From contig JASHUX010000085.1 of the NCBI GenBank assembly GCA_030039775.1, forward strand, positions 1-7,165: a stretch of 7,165 nt of DNA. Direction: 5' to 3'. Both the position numbers and the translations under genes were made by a program. Below, piece after piece: positions 7,119-7,165 of this stretch (position 1 is the stretch's first letter; every line of letters starts with the position of its first letter). The notes beneath the pieces are model-generated. The model was not told the DNA's origin, ran no database searches, and was given only the letters and a program-made list of their open reading frames with translations. The DNA is from Alphaproteobacteria bacterium. GTDB taxonomy: Bacteria > Pseudomonadota > Alphaproteobacteria > ATCC43930 > CGMCC-115725.

Positions 7119-7165
7119 CGCTCGTCGTCCGCGAAGCCGGCGAACGGATCGCGTTCGTCGCTTTG
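7115..7165 (-). CDS. C-terminal end of an unidentified upstream gene (cut by window edge)
   Basis: A minus-strand frame enters at 7165 and ends with TGA at 7117-7115, overlapping the ATP12 start codon as ATGA. The 16 visible residues, QSDERDPFAGFADDER, are acidic and polar, as expected of a flexible C-terminal tail. The tail is too short to identify the protein. The overlap and the lack of any spacer argue that it is a real gene end in the same operon. From memory, genes next to ATP12 in alphaproteobacteria are often a HAD-family hydrolase and a pseudouridine synthase, so one of these is possible, but nothing in the 16 residues proves it. Confidence 0.5.
   Translation of the reverse strand, partial: QSDERDPFAGFADDER

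Overview
The window looks like chromosomal DNA from a GC-rich alphaproteobacterium. The best evidence is an ATP12-family F1-ATPase assembly chaperone, a family largely confined to alphaproteobacteria and mitochondria. It sits next to a propionyl-CoA carboxylase of the alphaproteobacterial/mitochondrial type. I cannot name the genus from the sequence. Every gene I can support is on the minus strand, so the window reads right to left in transcription order. No tRNA, rRNA, CRISPR array, insertion sequence or phage gene is visible.

Right block (7165 to 2636), a tightly packed gene run: the last 16 codons of an unidentified upstream gene; the ATP12 chaperone (ATGA overlap); after a 36-base gap, the carboxyltransferase subunit pccB; the biotin carboxylase/biotin-carrier subunit pccA (TGATG overlap); and an acylphosphatase (TAATG overlap). 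The two Pcc subunits together carboxylate propionyl-CoA to methylmalonyl-CoA. The coupled acylphosphatase may be a housekeeping passenger or may act on acyl-phosphate by-products.

Middle (2635 to 1654): a 144-base spacer with two short inverted repeats, then a membrane fatty-acid-hydroxylase/sterol-desaturase family gene. It is split by a single-base frameshift exactly at its third histidine box. Both halves otherwise match the family and would join into a 278-residue protein.

Left block (1653 to 1): an AT-rich spacer of about 100 bases with a plausible sigma-70 promoter, then a YeiH/UPF0324-family membrane transporter with an extended N-terminus. I prefer a GTG start at 1551 because of its Shine-Dalgarno sequence and the promoter position. 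Its stop codon overlaps (ATGA) the start of a small cysteine-containing protein that runs off the left edge.

Most of the window is ordinary metabolic and housekeeping sequence, and I see no clear new multi-gene system. The points most worth a second look are the frameshifted hydroxylase, the small CxxC protein coupled to the YeiH transporter, and the acylphosphatase joined to the Pcc genes.
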